Notes: generated by a model not told the origin, from the sequence alone. 64,000 bases of DNA from Neocallimastix lanati (nom. inval.) (GCA_016946835.1 JACVTC010000005.1:832501-896500), one strand, 5' to 3'. Counted from the stretch's first letter, positions 10,965-37,050 are shown. A program made the numbers and translations.

Positions 10965-13900
10965 ATGAGCTCAGTTAATAATACTAGTACGGGTGGTGGA
11001 GAAAGTGCGGATGGAACACTTTATTCCATTTTATACCAATTTCTTTTAGCCTTTGCAATCATAGGTGGTTTTGCAATAGGTTATGAAATATTACGACAAT
11101 CAAAATTTGGTAAATATATTTATTCACCAAGATTATTGTTATTACCTGATCAAACTCCAGAAGTTGCTAATGGAATATTTGGTTGGTTTAATAAAAATAA
11201 AAAAATTAATGAAGACTATATTTTGAAGAATAATGGTTTAGATGCTGTTATGGTATTAAAACTATATAGAACAGGTTATAATATGTTTATATATATAGGA
11301 TTATTCGTCTTAATCGTTACTCTACCCATTAATATTTTTCACAGAGATCAAAACTTAGATAATTCTATTAGAAAAAGTAATTCAACGGGTGTTTTATCTA
11401 TTGATAATCAACCAATAGATAGAGAAGTTAATATAACTAATGTTCCTATAACAAATGGTAATGATACTAATATTGAATTAGATCCCGCTGATAATAGTTT
11501 AGGTAAAAAAATTCTCGATACCTTTTTCACAAAAAGAGAATATCAAGTGGATATCCGTAATCTTAATCTTAGTATTGAAGAAGAAAGAAATACATTTTTT
11601 GATGAAGAAATTAGAATTTTAAATGAAATCAAAAATGGAAAATTTCAAGAGGATAATAATACTATGAATGACAATAATATTAATTCATTAAATAGTCAAG
11701 ATACTAATGATACTTTAATTAATAATGATAATAATACTAATAATACTAATAATACTAATACCACTGAAGAAGAACATAAACCAGACAATTCAACAATCAT
11801 TGAAGATGTTTCAAAGGTAACGGAACAAGCAGTGCAAGAACTTAAGAATTTTAACATTCAAAAATATATTTTCTTTGATACTTTAAAGAAAGGTCATGAA
11901 AAATTTGCTCTTTTCCATGTTGTAGCCGTTTATTATGTTATTGGAGTCATCTGTTACAAATTATTTAGACTTTATCAAGAGTACATTAAGGCTATGGAAA
12001 TGTATGTCAAAGATGGAGGTATCGTTCAAGAAAGAAATTTATTTGGTGAAATTCTTCAACATAGTACTATTATGGTTAGAAATATTCCCCCAGAACTTCA
12101 AGATGATGAAAGATTATTGAATTGGTTTAGTAAGTTGGGTATTGGTAAAATTGAAAGTGTTGTGATTGCTCGTAGTAGAAATAAGATTAGAAGATTGGTT
12201 GAAGAGAGAACTAAAGTTTTAAATAATTTAGAAAGTGATTATATTATTTGGCTTAATAATATTAAGGTAAAAAGGTCTGGTGAAGGAATTTTAGGTAGAG
12301 TTTTGAAGAATATTGTTGAGAATGAAGCCGATGATATTGGTGAAAAGCCCTTTGACGATAATGATGCCTACAGACCAAAACATGTTGTTTTTAACTATGG
12401 CGTTATACCAACAAAATATGTTGATTCTATTCATTATAATGAACAAAGGTTAAAGGATTTAACATTACAAATTAAGGAATTAAGATTAGAAGCCCATGAA
12501 TCTAAAAAATGGTCTCAAACCGCTTTCGTAACTTTTAGTAGTCATCAATCGGCAAAGATTGCTGCCCAATTAATCCTTTATTCTTCTGAAAATCCAAATG
12601 TTATGGCTGTTGGTACAGCCCCACACCCAAACGATCTTCTCTATAAAAATTTGAATATTAGAACTGAAGTTAAAACCTATCGTTCCTTATTAATCTATAT
12701 CGCAATGTATCTTACTTGTTTCGTGTTGTTTATTATCGTTTCTGCTACCAAATACGATACCATGAAAAATCTTATCAATTTCTATTTCCCCTATCTTCAC
12801 ATGGAAAAGGTATTCGAAAAAATTGATAGAAGTCCACAATTAACTGCTTTATTCGATAACTTCTTCCAAGTTATCTTACTTAATACTTTTAGTTCATGTG
12901 TACCCTACATTTTAAAGTTCTTATCAAATCTTCAAGGTTTTGAAACTAAATCCGCTTATGCCAATAGTATCTTAAAGAAGTACTATGTATTCTTATTCAT
13001 TACCATTATTTTAGCTATGTCGCTTTCTACCCTGGTCGGACAAGTATTTGATGAAAGAAATGTAAAAATTGAAGTAGATAAAATTACGTACAGTTTGGTA
13101 GAAAAATATATGAATATTAACTTCAATGAATTTGTGAAGTCATTGACAGCTGAATTAGCAAAGAACTCTGTTATGTATCTTAACTATGGTATTCTTCGTC
13201 TTCAATCCTTTGGTTTTGAAATCTTTAGAATTGGTGCTGTTGCAAGCTTCTTTATTGGTAAATTGTTAAAGAAGGATAGTCCAAGAGCTCAACATGTAGC
13301 TAAACTTACGGCTACTCCACCAGATTATAGTATCATGCTTGCCGTACCTTTACTTTGTTTCACCATTTTCATTACTTTCTCTGTTGTTAATCCGTTCATT
13401 TCATTTATCGGTGTAATCTTCTTTTTCCTTGGTTATCATGTTATGAAGAATCAATTCATCTATGTATATATTAAAGATTATGAATCTCAAGGTCATTACT
13501 TTGTTACTGCTTTCAATAGAATTATTTTCTCTCTTTTCCTTTTCGAAATCTTTATGTTTGGTTATTTCGTAGCAGTTTTCAATGGTACCGATAATCAAAA
13601 ATTCTTAAAATATTTACCATGTAAAATTATTCCTTATCTTATTTTACCAAGTTTACTTATCACCTATTATTTCTACAATTATTGTCGTAAATGTTTCAAA
13701 CCAAGAATTGATAATGTTCCAGTAGATTTATTAATTTCTAAAGAAAGAGAAAAGAAATATTCTAATCGTTTCCAAAGAAGAAATATCTTTGGTAGATCAG
13801 AAAGTTTTATATCTGATTATTATTCAGAAGATTCCTTTATGTCTTGTGCTACGCATATTACTTCCTTGGATGGTAAACCTAATAAAGAAATTTTAAAGCT

Positions 13901-14096
13901 ATCTGAAACTCAAGCTCCTGATTTACCTCCTTATTATGAAGCTAAATCATATAATAATCCAGCATTAACAGAACCTTTATATTCACCATGGTTACCAGGA
14001 GAAGCTCAAGTCGTCTTTACAGAATCGACAATAAATAATATTGTGGATCTTTGTAAAGTATGCTTAAAAAGTGATAAGGAATCAAGATTTGATTAA
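10965..14096 (+). CDS. CSC1/OSCA/TMEM63-family membrane protein
   Basis: This single-exon ORF of 1,043 residues shows the layout of calcium-permeable osmosensitive channel (Csc1/Phm7, plant OSCA, animal TMEM63) proteins. It has an N-terminal membrane helix at about 22-42, a second at about 106-125 (ending in TLPINIF) and a third at about 314-334. A cytosolic PHM7-type domain spans about 337-570, with TIMVRNIPPE near 368, FVTFSSHQSA and PHPNDLLYKNL near 550. The multi-helix RSN1_7TM core spans about 572-900, and a hydrophilic tail follows. The family comprises mechano- or osmo-sensitive cation channels, some with lipid scramblase-like activity, in the plasma or internal membranes. Unusually, the loop between the second and third helices is about 185 residues and Asn/Thr-rich (about 128-313), much longer than in typical members. 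The ATG is preceded by A/T-only DNA, and the first helix follows about 20 residues later as expected. Confidence 0.92.
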   Translation: MSSVNNTSTGGGESADGTLYSILYQFLLAFAIIGGFAIGYEILRQSKFGKYIYSPRLLLLPDQTPEVANGIFGWFNKNKKINEDYILKNNGLDAVMVLKLYRTGYNMFIYIGLFVLIVTLPINIFHRDQNLDNSIRKSNSTGVLSIDNQPIDREVNITNVPITNGNDTNIELDPADNSLGKKILDTFFTKREYQVDIRNLNLSIEEERNTFFDEEIRILNEIKNGKFQEDNNTMNDNNINSLNSQDTNDTLINNDNNTNNTNNTNTTEEEHKPDNSTIIEDVSKVTEQAVQELKNFNIQKYIFFDTLKKGHEKFALFHVVAVYYVIGVICYKLFRLYQEYIKAMEMYVKDGGIVQERNLFGEILQHSTIMVRNIPPELQDDERLLNWFSKLGIGKIESVVIARSRNKIRRLVEERTKVLNNLESDYIIWLNNIKVKRSGEGILGRVLKNIVENEADDIGEKPFDDNDAYRPKHVVFNYGVIPTKYVDSIHYNEQRLKDLTLQIKELRLEAHESKKWSQTAFVTFSSHQSAKIAAQLILYSSENPNVMAVGTAPHPNDLLYKNLNIRTEVKTYRSLLIYIAMYLTCFVLFIIVSATKYDTMKNLINFYFPYLHMEKVFEKIDRSPQLTALFDNFFQVILLNTFSSCVPYILKFLSNLQGFETKSAYANSILKKYYVFLFITIILAMSLSTLVGQVFDERNVKIEVDKITYSLVEKYMNINFNEFVKSLTAELAKNSVMYLNYGILRLQSFGFEIFRIGAVASFFIGKLLKKDSPRAQHVAKLTATPPDYSIMLAVPLLCFTIFITFSVVNPFISFIGVIFFFLGYHVMKNQFIYVYIKDYESQGHYFVTAFNRIIFSLFLFEIFMFGYFVAVFNGTDNQKFLKYLPCKIIPYLILPSLLITYYFYNYCRKCFKPRIDNVPVDLLISKEREKKYSNRFQRRNIFGRSESFISDYYSEDSFMSCATHITSLDGKPNKEILKLSETQAPDLPPYYEAKSYNNPALTEPLYSPWLPGEAQVVFTESTINNIVDLCKVCLKSDKESRFD

Positions 14097-14869
14097 TAAT
14101 AATAATAATAAATAGATATGAAGAAAAATTAATTTTATATACTATTATTAATATGTATATATTTTTTATTACATAAATTAATTAAGTTCTATGAGAAAAT
14201 AATTATTTATTTAAATAATCTATCTGATCTTAAAAAATATTACGATTACAAACAATATTTTTAATTTTATTTTTATTTAATTTTATTTTTTTTTTATTTT
14301 TTATTTTTTTATTTTTTTTTAGTAATAGAAAGAAAAGGGAGTGTATAGTATATATAAAATCAATCACTTTTTTTTTTTTTTTTTACATTTTTAATACTTA
14401 TAATTTTGTTTTAAAAAAAAAAAACTACATATAACCAATAAAAATTATTTAAAAAAAAAATTGTTAAAATAAATTATTATACCTTGTAGTATTTATATAA
14501 AAATAATAATATTATTATATATAATATTTATTTAATCATTATTAAATATATCATCCATATTATGCGCAAATACAAAATATCAAATAATAAATAATTTAAA
14601 GATTTATAATGTATTATTTTATTTATATATATATGTTCATCTTTTTATAATATATAATATTATTTAAATAAATATAATCAATTAATATAAAATATTATAA
14701 AATAATATTATAAAATATTAAAGATTAAAATTTAAAAAATAAATAATCAATTTTTTTCCTTTTTTTTTTTTTTTTAAAAAAAATAAGTTTAATCCATTGA
14801 TCGTAATAAAATCAATTATATCATTTTACCACAATTATTATTATTATTATTATTGTTGTTATTATTATA

Positions 14870-14909
<40 letters not shown>

Positions 14910-15447
14910 GTAGTAGTAGTATTATTAATAGTTAAGAAGATATATATATATATGTAATTTTTTTTTACTTTTTTTAAAAAATAAACTAATATGATTATAT
15001 AATATTTATTTATTTTAATATATATCATGTTGAAAAAAAAATAAGGTTAATTTAAAGATAAAATTTATATATCTTTCATTTTTAAAAAGAAAGTTTTATT
15101 TCAATTTTTAGAAATATATATATAGGTTTTTTTTTTAAAAAAAAAAAAAAAATTACAACTAAAGATATACTAAATAATATATATTAATCATTTAAAGTCA
15201 CATTAACTTTTATCCTATTTTCTAACTTTTTTTTATATAATTTGCTTAATTTTATTACTTTAAATTCCAAAATAATTTTTTTAAAATATTTTAAACTTTA
15301 TTTTTTTTAAAAATAAAAAGAAGAAAAAAAATTATAGGTTAATTATTTAAATTTTTTTAAATTTATATATATATTAGATTAAATAATAAATTTTATTATT
15401 AATAAAATTTTAAATTTTTATATAAATTTTAAAAATAAAAAGATATT

Positions 15448-15478
<31 letters not shown>

Positions 15479-17055
15479 TTGTATAGTATATATATCATAC
15501 ATATTAAATTATTTATCATAAATATAGTATTATATTCTTTTTATACTTGACAACTCTAATTTATTATAGAAATATACCAATATAATTATAAAATAAAGCA
15601 AAAAAAAAAAATTTTTAAAAGTGTTATTATTTTAATATAGTATATATAATAATAAAATAATAATATTCAAAACGATAAGGATTAAGAAAAAAAAAAAAAA
15701 AAAAAAAAGGAATTTATAAAATATATTTCTTGTTCTATAATCTATACTTTATTATTGGGGTAGAAAAAAAATTTTTTTTATTTTTTATTTTTAAATACTT
15801 TAATAGATTAATTTTTTATAATAAATATATATATGTATATGTATATATATGTATTTTTATTTTTATATATATATTTATGTTCTGAAAGAAGGAATTATGA
15901 TATAAATAAATAAATAAATAAAATATATTTGAATTACTGGACATATAAATATTATTTATAAAATAATGATTATTATTTCAATATATAAATTAATTATATA
16001 TAGATAAATATACATCAATAATAATAATTATGAGGATTATTTATTTCTTTTGATATAATTATTTTTTAAATAATTAAAGTTTTATATATTATTTATTATT
16101 TTTATTACTATTATGACTTTGTAAAATTTAGTAACTATTAAAAAATATAATTATTGTAATGACTAAATAAAAAAAAAAAAAAAAAAGAGTATAAAAATTA
16201 TAAATTATAATTATTATTTATGACTTATAAAAATATATATATTAATTATGATCATATATTTAATAATATATGTACTGTGCAATAAAAATTTAAATACTTT
16301 AAATATTATGAAAATAAATTATTGATGTCAATAAACTAAACTTTATTTATTTTTTTTTTTTTTTTTAAATAATTTACTTTTCAAAAACTTAAATATGAAA
16401 ATATAATAAAAATAAAAGTTAAGTAGTTGATTGTCTAAAAAAAAAATGTACATATATATATATATAAAATTAAAAGAAAAAAAAATTTTTAGTAAAAATA
16501 TACTTTAAAATTTAATTATTACTTATAACCTATATATAAAATATTATTGTTATTGAACTGTTAAAATCATAATTAAAAATTTTTCAAATTCGAAACTTTT
16601 AAGTTTAAAGTTTTGAATTTTAATTATATATATATATAAAAGAATTATTTTTACTATTAAAGTAATTAAAAATTTGTTTTTTTATTTTATTTAAAGTTTA
16701 TCTGATTATTTTAAAAAAAAAAATAATTTTTTTTTTCTTATAATTAAATTAAAATAATAATTAATTATTAAATTATTAAAGTATATAATAATAATAATAA
16801 AAAAAAAAGATAGTAGAATATGAATATAAAGTACAGATTGAAAAAAATAAAATAATAAAATAAAATAAAATAAATAGTGTAGTTGTATAAAAGAATAAAA
16901 TATTTACAAAAATAAAATAAAATAAAGCAAAATAAAATAAAGCAAAATAAAAAAAAATAAAGTAAAATAAAATAAAGTAAAATAAAATAAAGCAAAATAA
17001 AATAAAATAAAGTAAAATAAAATAAAGTAAAATAATATATATATATATTTTCAAT
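14097..17055. other. Gene-free AT-rich stretch
   Basis: It contains (ATT)n near 14830-14860 and 14893-14910, poly-T and poly-A tracts, and (TAAAA)n-type DNA at 16850-17035 immediately 5' of the BTB gene. Minus-strand frames over that last stretch (16768-17070) are Phe/Leu/Tyr low complexity and are not genes. Confidence 0.6.
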
Positions 17056-21879
<4,824 letters not shown>

Positions 21880-21909
21880 ATAAATATATATATAATACAA
21901 ATAGAAATT

Positions 21910-21941
<32 letters not shown>

Positions 21942-22429
21942 ATATATATTATATAAATAAAAAACACAGTTTTTCTATTCAATTTTAAATATTTATAAAA
22001 GATATTAATATATAATTTTTCTAAATATATATTAAGAACATTATTACTCGTAAGATCTCATTTTTTACAATAATTATTAATATACTTCATTGAATTATTA
22101 ATAATTAAATCAAAATAATTTAAATAAATTAAAATAAAAAAAGATATATAATTATAAATATAATTAATTAAAATAAAGTTAAATTATTCCTATCATAAAT
22201 CTACTTATAATAAAAATATTTATTATATGTTTATTTAATAAAAATTATTTTTACAATTTTTAATTTTTATAATTTTTTATTATATTTTTATATTTTATTT
22301 TATTATTATTATTTATTATTTATTATTATTATTTATTATTATTATTATTATTTATTATTTATTATTATTTATTATTATTATTATTATTTATTATTATTAT
22401 TATTTATTATTATTATTATTATTATTTAT
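21880..22429. other. Gene-free AT-rich stretch
   Basis: Poly-A at about 21915-21939 and an (ATT)n/(ATTATTT)n array at about 22303-22430. Nothing else seen. Confidence 0.6.
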
Positions 22430-22573
22430 ATATGTTGGTCCTTTTTTTGTTTAACATCAGACTTTATTGTTTTTTTTATCAAGAATTTCTTTTAATGGAT
22501 CAACCATGTCATCTAATTTTTGTGAAACAATATTTGGAGCAATAACTTTTGAATAATTAAATGAGAAAGAATC
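22430..22573 (-). pseudogene. CAND1/TIP120-like C-terminal exon fragment
   Basis: On the minus strand an AG acceptor (22575-22574) is followed by 38 codons to TGA at 22459-22457. They include SKVIAPNIVSQKLDDMVDPL. This resembles the penultimate part of CAND1 (cullin-associated NEDD8-dissociated protein), where a hydrophobic helix and a LDxLVxPL block are followed by a VKQE-type motif. The VKQ-type continuation (SDVKQKKDQ) is present, but in the next frame, just after a run of eight A bases. A small indel in that run would explain it. The fragment then ends in (ATT)n and, at its 5' side, abuts a hairpin and a repeat element. No other CAND1 exons are seen, so it is most likely a broken gene remnant. 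The family assignment rests on a short match. Confidence 0.45.
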
Positions 22574-22575
22574 CT

Positions 22576-22608
22576 AAAATTCTCAGCAATAATATTGCTG
22601 AGAATTTT
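22576..22608. repeat. 15-bp perfect inverted repeat at a repeat-element boundary
   Basis: Arms AAAATTCTCAGCAAT and ATTGCTGAGAATTTT flank AAT. The right arm is the first part of the dispersed repeat shared with 3504, so the hairpin marks the junction between the CAND1-like fragment and the element. Confidence 0.75.
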
Positions 22609-22990
22609 CTTGCACGCTTTTTCTCGGAGTACCTTTCCAGTTTCTAACTTCCCTTTGAAGAGAGGCTAGTATAACTTAACCCAATTAGATACTTTCTTGC
22701 TTTCTTGGTAAATTAGTCTGAAAGATCGCTTGTTTGTAGATTTTATCAACATGCATATATATGTACCCATATGCTATAAACTTCCAAGTAAATATATTAA
22801 ATGACAGTACTTGTGCAACCCATTCAGACCCATAGTTCGGACAGTATCTTGTCTATATTACTTTGGAGATGAAGAATAATATGTATATATAAGGGGAGGA
22901 GAAATACGTACTTGTAACCCTAATCATCATATTCCGTAAAATCCTCTTGTGAGGAAAACCAGAAATGGTCAAAGGGCAAGACTGAACTTA
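22594..22990. mobile_element. Dispersed repeat, copy 2
   Basis: 22594-22880 aligns collinearly with 3504-3830 (see copy 1), with many substitutions and small indels. Both strands contain stops here. The following 22881-22990 has similar mixed composition and is probably a further part of the element not kept in copy 1. Confidence 0.6.
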
Positions 22991-24644
22991 TGAACTCACA
23001 ACCAAGAAAGAACCTGGTTCTATTAATTATATCCAAAATATTAAGAAAAGTGTCATATTAAATGTACTAAATTATATTTTTAATTCTTTTAATAATAATA
23101 ATAATTCATAGATATGTTTCTAAATAAGTATATGCTAGTCATAACTAATAAAAGATGACATGTGAATATGATATCAAGTTTTCTCTATTAGTTTGTGATT
23201 AAATTTTAATATTTATTATTGAAAACTATAATAATTATTAAAATTTTTATATTTTATTTTTTTATTACTTAAAAATTAAATATTGGTTTTGTTAATATTT
23301 CCCTAATATTTATTTAATTTTATTTAAATATATATGATATTTATTATTAGTATTCATATATGTTAATTGATTATTATTAAAAATATTAACATATTATTAT
23401 ATATTATTATGTGTAACAAATGGAACAAATTTTTAATTTGTAATATTTGTTGTTGTTTTTTGTTATTATACTATTGAATTATAGTATAATTGTTTATTAT
23501 AATAATAACAATAGTGCAATAATCATAAATTTCATTTAAAAAGTATTTTCTTTTTAATTAAGTAAAAATTAAATCAATAAAATTCATAGAAATAAAGTTA
23601 TATATATCATAAGTTGAGTAATTAAAGGCTTTTTAATTTTTAAATTTTTGTTTTTATTTCGCTAATGCGTTAGAATATGTGAAATATATGATAAACAAAC
23701 TTTAATAAATAATGTACAAGCCACAATGCATTGATATAAAAAACATTTAATTTTAGTGCTATTTTATTATTAAATGTATATTAATAAAGTTTAATTATAA
23801 ACCAAAAATTCCTTAGTCTTATCATTTATTTATTTATTTATTTATATTTTCTATTTTAAATATATTTTACATACATATTATTAAATGTAATAAAAATGTA
23901 TCAAATAATAAATTTTGAGTTGATTTTTAAAAATATAAATTAAAAAATAAAAGTTTAATAATAATTAAATGTTGTTGTATATTAATAATATAATGTAATA
24001 TATAATTATTAATTTAATGTTATTAAATTGATATATTTTTGATATGTAAGTAACAAAAAGTAAAAAAAAAACAAAAATAAAATAATATATTTATTATATA
24101 AATAATTAATATAATTAATTAATTATAGTATATTCAAAAAAGTAAATAAATATATTAATAATTAATAAATATAATAAAAGTATTCTTTATAATTTTAAAC
24201 TTTCGTTTTTTATAAACTAACTTTTATTTATAATTAGTATTATTTATTTTATTAAATCTATAAATTATAAATTTGAGATAAAGGTATAAAATATACATTT
24301 TATGTATAATAAAAAATATTAAAATAAAAATATATATATATATATTTGTGAGATAAAATGGAATTTTATATAATATTGAAGTGGAAGTAATAAAAAGATG
24401 TTTCATGTAATATTAAATTTATGGCAAATAAATATAAATACCTTTTTTTTTTTTTTTTTTTAATAGAAGAAAATAATAAGTGTTGAATATAAATAAATTT
24501 TCAAAGATATTACCTTATATAAGTATAAGTTAAAATAAAATAAGAAATATTATATTACATAAATTATATATATTATGGTTAATTCAACATTCAAATTCAA
24601 AACATAACAAATAATATTTAAAATATAATATAGTTTATTTCGAG

Positions 24645-24681
<37 letters not shown>

Positions 24682-24845
24682 AAAAATGATAATAATAAAT
24701 AAATAATATAATAGGAGCTATTTATGAAAATAAGAATTTCTATATTACATATATATAAAAAAATAAACATATTGGTTATTTAATATCATACTGAATTATT
24801 AATTGTTTTTTAAAACTATTTATATATATATCAAAGAAATAAAAA
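22991..24845. other. Gene-free AT-rich stretch
   Basis: Only A/T-rich DNA with poly-T at 24442-24461 and 24649-24677. Nothing supportable. Confidence 0.6.
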
Positions 24846-26729
24846 ATGGAAAAAATTAATGCTACTATTAGTGATGTTGGTTCAAAATGGAACCCATGGG
24901 CTCAGAAATTAAGTAGAGGTTTTAGTCAAGTTAAACAATATGCTCAAGAAAAAATGGGTAATATTGAAGACATTACTAAATTACCACAAGAATATCTTGA
25001 CCTTGAAGAAGTATGTATAATAAAAAATTTTATAATGTTTACATTTATTAATATTAATATTAATATAACGTTAATTTTAATTTTAAAATAATGAATTATA
25101 AAGAGAGTCGATAAGATTAGAGAACTTCACGAATTTTTATTAAAGGTCACCAAGCATTATACTCGTAGTACTCACGACTATGGTAATTATTATAATTATT
25201 ATTTTAATTATTACTATTTTTTTAATAATATTATTATTATTATAATTTTCTTATTTGATTTATTAATTAATTAAAATAAAAATAATAATGGATAATTTAT
25301 AAATAAATTTCATAAATACTTGATTCAAATAAATTATATACAGATCAATCTCTCGGAGAATCTTTTTATGACACTGCCACCAAGGTATCTGAAAAAATTT
25401 CCTCAAAACCCGAAAGTACTCCAAAATCACCAACAACTCCAATGTCTCAAGGTCATGCTATTTCCAAGGTTTGTTTAGATACAGCCAATTCAATTTTAGC
25501 TTCTAAAGATGAAAATGATCCATTTGGTAAATTTAGAATATTATTTATTTACATTAACAATATTTTTAAGAAATAAAGATTATTCTTAAATTTAGAATAA
25601 TATTAGTAATATTATTATAAATAATAATATATTAATAAAAGGTGTTGCTTTAAAAAAGATTTCCAATTCTTATGAAAATATTGGTGAAGCTAAAGTTGCT
25701 GAAGTAAGTTTAATTAATAATAATAATAAATAATAAATAATAAATAATAATAAACTAGTAAATAAATATTGATAATATTATTAATTAAATGTATATATAT
25801 ATATATATATATGAAATCAGGATAATGCTATTGTTGAAAACTTCTGGAAACCATTCAATACTACATTAAATAGTTCTATTGCATTTGCTATGGTAAATAA
25901 ATATACTATACTATAAATATACAAATAATTAAATAAATATAAATTAATATTAATAATTTATTATTTATTGAATAATATTTTTTTTTTTTTTTTTTTTTTA
26001 AATAAATAATATTAGAAAGCTAGAAGAAATGTTTATTCTGCTAGATTAAATTATGATGCTTGTAAGCAAAATTTAAAGAATGCCAAGATTGAAAATGTTG
26101 ATGTTGTAAGTTTTTTTTTTTTTTTTTTTAATTTTTTATTATTATTAATACTAAAATAAAAATATTTAAAATAAAAAAAAAACTTTTTTGGTATTAATCT
26201 AATTTTTAAATATCATTATGAATAGGCTCGCAATGAAATGGAAACTGCTGAAGTAATTATAACTAAAAAATTATATTTTAATTTATATAATTAAATAATG
26301 ATAATAAAAGAAATAATAATAATTTGACTTATTAATTTATAATAAAAATAGGGCGAATTTGTTAGAGCTGTTGAAGAAGCCATGTCTAAAATGAAAATTG
26401 TTATTGAAAGTGTAAGTTTTATTTTATTTTATTTTATTTAATTTTATGTATATATATTAATTATTATTTTAATTTTTTTTAATTTTATTATTATTATTTT
26501 TTTTTTATTTTACTAAACATTTAAATTTTAATTATTTCATGAAATAAATTTTAATTAAATGTACATTCATTAGTCTGAACCTCTCAAAAACCTCAACTCC
26601 TTTATTGAAGCTCAACTTGAATATCATAAGAGAGTTTATGAAATTTTATCTGAATTAAGTCCAGAAATTAATGAATTAGAATTAAATAATGAAGCTATAT
26701 TAAGAGAAAAGGCTTTAAGCAACCAATAA
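24846..26729 (+). CDS. BAR-domain protein of the fungal Gvp36 (BAR_2) type
   Basis: Nine exons join in phase: 24846-25010, 25104-25182, 25344-25526, 25642-25703, 25821-25892, 26016-26105, 26226-26252, 26352-26411 and 26574-26729, giving 297 residues. The start ATG opens a Trp-containing amphipathic N-terminus (VGSKWNPWAQKLSRG). A long alpha-helical region follows with RVDKIRELHEFLLKVTKHY, an SP/TP-rich insert in exon 3 (PESTPKSPTTPMS), DNAIVENFWKPFNTTLN, and a final helix (EAQLEYHKRVYEILSEL). This order, including the Ser/Pro insert and the D-x-I-x-x-x-F-x-x-P-x-x-x-T-L block, is typical of the fungal BAR_2 family (PF10455). Those proteins bind curved Golgi, endosome or plasma-membrane surfaces and act in vesicle traffic. 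All nine introns-exon joins keep phase, so the model is firm. Confidence 0.88.
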
Positions 26730-28349
26730 AGTAGTTAATTCATTTTAATTTTATCAAAAAAAATTAAATTTTATTAGATTCGATATTCCTTTTAAAGAAT
26801 ACTTTTATAAAATAGAAATAATAAATAAAATATAAAAATAATAAAGAAATTAATATATGACCATTATTTATATTTATACATATTTTAATTATATAATTTA
26901 TGTACAATTATAAAATTGAATATAAATAGAAAAAAAAAAAAAAAAAAAGCTGATATAAAAATGTAAAAATTTTATGAAGAAATAAATAAAAAAATAAAAT
27001 AAAATATATTTTATAAACATGAAATCTAATTATTATTTGCATTAAATAATTAAATAATTAATAATTTTCTTTTACAGGCTTATTATTAAGTTTCGTATAA
27101 TTTGAGATATTTAATCTTTATTTTAATTATTATATATATTAAACAAGAATCAAATCAAATTGTAATTTATTTCATATTCATATAAATTTAATACCATTAT
27201 TAAAAATCTTATATATTCTCACAATCCTTAAAATATTTAATCATTTAAAATGATTATTTAATTAAATAAATAAATAAATTTGGTTTCGATCTATCTTTAA
27301 AAATTATATATATATATTTAATAAATTAAAACAATTTTTTTTTTTTATTTATTTATGATGGTAAATTGACATGAATGTCTTCATGTGATCTCTAATATAC
27401 CATAAGATGTAAAGAATTTATTTTAGTTACTATTTTTTACTTGACTAGAACTTGAAAAAGAAATGATGAAATAGTGAAAAAGAATATGAAAATAGTAAAG
27501 AAATTGATCAAAAATAATTAATGAAGATTTATTATTTAAATTTAATATATGACATATATAACATAGAAGAGCTTTTCATTTCAAGATAAAAAAAAAAGAA
27601 AAAAGATTTTAATTTTTAAAGAACATCGTACTGATTTCTAGAACATAGGATAGTAGAATTTGTTAATTCATTTTTTTTTATAATATATCAAAATCGATAT
27701 AGGAATCCTCCTTTAAAACTTCATATTTTGAAACATTTAAACTAAATACTATCTTTTAATTTTTTAATTTTTCAATTTTAATCCAGAATCAGAACTTCCC
27801 TCCATTATTCGTTTTATCTGATTTTATCTGAAAATATATATATTTCTGTATATATATAAAAAAAAATTATCATTATTAATTAGAATAATAAATTTTATTG
27901 TCATTTATCTTTCATATTTAAATGAAATGTACTCATTTTGAATATTACTTTATTTTATTATTATTATTTCTTTTTTTTTTTTTTTTTTTAATTTTATCGA
28001 TTAGATATTATAGTTTATCAATTAATTTTTGGTTTTGTAATTTTAATTAAAGATATTAATAATTTTAATATATTATAATAAAATAATATCCGTTTTTATA
28101 ATAAATTTTACACATTCAAAAAAAAAGGTATATTTTATAAAACTTCATTATATTATATATATTTTTAAGAATAGTTAGAATTTATTTATTAAAAAAATAT
28201 TAAAAGTTTCTACTCTAATTTTTTTTTAAAAGCAAAATATCTAGTATTATATCTCTCTTTTTTTTTTTTTTTTTTATAGTAATTTTGTTTATATTTATTT
28301 ATTTATTTATTATTTTTTTATTTTATTTTTTAATTTTTTATTTTATTAT

Positions 28350-28389
<40 letters not shown>

Positions 28390-28685
28390 CATTTTTTTTA
28401 TAATTAATATAAAATAAAAATTACTAAATTTAAAAAAATAAAAAAAAATAAAAAAAAATAAAAAAATAAAAAAAAAAAAAAAAAATATCATTAATGTATC
28501 AATTAAAATAATTGATATATAATTTGGTCAAAATTATTTAAAATGTTCATAAATCTCAGTAATACATAATAGACTAATACTTTAAATAATATTAATAATA
28601 TTAAAATATTGATATATATATATGATTGTATTAACAAATAATTTTTAATAGTATTTATATTTATATTAATATTTAATTCTAGATG

Positions 28686-28726
<41 letters not shown>

Positions 28727-29195
28727 TAGATTTATGGAAAATCAAAAATATTTATATATATTAATAATTTTATATTATATTTGGAATATTAAGTGGTTCA
28801 TTTAACAAACTGTCATTAAATGTCTTAATAAATAGAATTAATATATATATAATTTTGATAATAATAATAATAATAATAATAATAATTAATATATTATATT
28901 AAAACGAAACATTAAAAATAAAATATTAAACAAAAAAAAATTATAATTAATGTTATAAAATTTACCATGAAATTGTTTTTTGTATAAGTAGAATAATCAT
29001 TCTATTATTTGAGAGATATAATAATTAAAAGTTACATTAAAAAAGATATTATTATTTAAAATAAATTATAAAAAATATAAAAAATATATATATAAATTAT
29101 ATATATAAATTAGTAAAAATATATAGTTATTAAAGAAAAAATTTCTCTTTATAAATATTAAAAAGGAAATAGATAAAAAATATAATTATTAGATA
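26730..29195. other. Gene-free AT-rich stretch between convergent genes
   Basis: The BAR gene and the FBF1-like gene point toward each other here. The stretch holds poly-T runs at 28258-28276, 28352-28389 and 28687-28722, and (AAT)n at 28857-28886. A minus frame at 28503-28745 is low complexity. Nothing supportable. Confidence 0.6.
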
Positions 29196-37050
<7,855 letters not shown>

